From NCBI GenBank assembly GCA_035275625.1, contig DATEMK010000346.1, positions 1 to 24,729 on the forward strand: 24,729 nucleotides of DNA, written 5' to 3'. Source of the stretch: DATEMK01 sp035275625. GTDB taxonomy: Bacteria > Bacteroidota > Bacteroidia > AKYH767-A > OLB10. Below are positions 23,986-24,729 of the stretch, in pieces (position 1 is the first letter of the stretch; each line of letters starts with the position of its first letter). The notes under the pieces are model-generated. The model was given only the letters and a program-made list of their open reading frames with translations. It was not told the origin of the DNA and made no database searches. A program made the position numbers and the translations under genes.

Positions 23986-24729
23986 ATGTCCTTTATAATT
24001 TCAGAAACAGAAGGTTCTGTTTTAAAAATAAAATTCAATCGTCCTGATAAATTCAACAGTTTTAACCGTGAAATGGCTTTGCAGATGCAGGAAGCATTGG
24101 AGAAAGCGGCAGGCGATAAGGCCATCCGCGCGATTTACATTACAGGAGAAGGAAAAGCATTTTGTGCAGGACAGGATTTGGGAGAAGCAATGGATCCAAA
24201 TGGTCCGGGTTTGGAAAAAATTGTTTTCGGGCATTACAATCCGATCATAAAAAAAATCCGGTTGATTGAAAAACCTGTAGTGTGCGCTGTCAACGGAGTA
24301 GCTGCCGGTGCAGGAGCGAACATTGCATTGGCGTGTGATATTGTAATTGCAGGGGCATCCGCAACATTTTTACAGGCATTCGTTAAAATAGGTTTGGTTC
24401 CTGACAGTGGCGGAACTTTTTTTCTTCCACGTTTAATCGGGTTTCAAAAAGCGTCCGCATTGATGATGCTCGGTGAAAAAATTTCTTCAAATGATGCTTT
24501 GCAAATGGGAATGATCTATAAAGTTTTTGATGATGACAAACTTCATACGGAGGCAATGAACATTGCAAAAACTTTGTCAGAAATGCCGACAAAAGGAATT
24601 GGGCTAACAAAACGTTTGCTGAACGAATCTATGTTTAACTCACTGGAAAAGCAATTGGACAACGAGGGTAAACTGCAGGTGGAAGCTTCAAACAGCTATG
24701 ACTACAATGAAGGAGTAAAAGCATTTTTG
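23986..24729 (+). CDS. paaG: PaaG-like enoyl-CoA hydratase/isomerase, truncated by the window edge
   Basis: The open frame runs for 248 codons to the end of the window without a stop. Full-length PaaG has about 262 residues, so only the last dozen or so are missing. It is a crotonase-fold protein with oxyanion-hole motifs FCAGQDLGEA (about 59-68) and NGVAAGAGANIALACD, and the acidic catalytic position in GLVPDSGGTFFLPRL. FCAGQDL and the single Asp are typical of PaaG, which isomerises ring-epoxyphenylacetyl-CoA to oxepin-CoA, the step after the epoxidase. Other crotonases of the pathway (PaaF) are less likely. It begins just after repeat R5. Confidence 0.9.
   Translation, partial: MSFIISETEGSVLKIKFNRPDKFNSFNREMALQMQEALEKAAGDKAIRAIYITGEGKAFCAGQDLGEAMDPNGPGLEKIVFGHYNPIIKKIRLIEKPVVCAVNGVAAGAGANIALACDIVIAGASATFLQAFVKIGLVPDSGGTFFLPRLIGFQKASALMMLGEKISSNDALQMGMIYKVFDDDKLHTEAMNIAKTLSEMPTKGIGLTKRLLNESMFNSLEKQLDNEGKLQVEASNSYDYNEGVKAFL

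Overview
The window looks like a chromosomal segment of a member of the Bacteroidota. Five large secreted proteins carry the C-terminal sorting domain of the type IX secretion system (T9SS), promoter boxes fit the Bacteroidota -7 consensus TAnnTTTG, start codons lack clear Shine-Dalgarno sequences, and non-coding DNA is A+T-rich. Menaquinone synthesis by the futalosine route (mqnE) together with an O2-dependent phenylacetyl-CoA epoxidase suggests a respiring, protein-degrading heterotroph. The exact lineage cannot be fixed from this sequence.

Left part (1-7742, mostly + strand): two tandem M43-family secreted metalloproteases (277-2409, 2503-4122), the radical-SAM enzyme MqnE (4192-5361), and two overlapping polytopic membrane proteins of the DUF2157 type (5469-6461, 6445-7620). 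A bidirectional terminator at 7686-7721 separates them from the convergent block.

Middle part (7743-20468, all - strand): two tandemly duplicated M4 (thermolysin-like) T9SS metalloproteases (7743-10820, 11145-14852). They share their upstream and terminator sequences, but one has an extra CUB+PKD block. Next come a DUF885-family putative peptidase (15012-16820) and a 1131-residue Asp-box/BNR (sortilin-like) T9SS protein (17073-20468). With the M43 pair this makes an extracellular proteolysis cluster.

Right part (20735 to the end, + strand): a phenylacetate catabolism operon paaA-paaB-[four-helix-bundle ORF]-paaC-paaD-paaG. The last gene is cut by the window edge. paaE is not in the window. 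The BNR gene and paaA are divergent, with recognisable promoters on both strands of the 266-base spacer.

The most unusual feature is in the paa operon. Two spacers (paaA/paaB and paaD/paaG) carry palindromes built from the same A+T-rich motif. The two halves of a third copy flank an A+T-rich ORF of the 23S-rRNA-intervening-sequence-protein (four-helix-bundle) family between paaB and paaC. This resembles the layout of rRNA intervening sequences, an ORF inside an inverted repeat, but placed in a catabolic operon.
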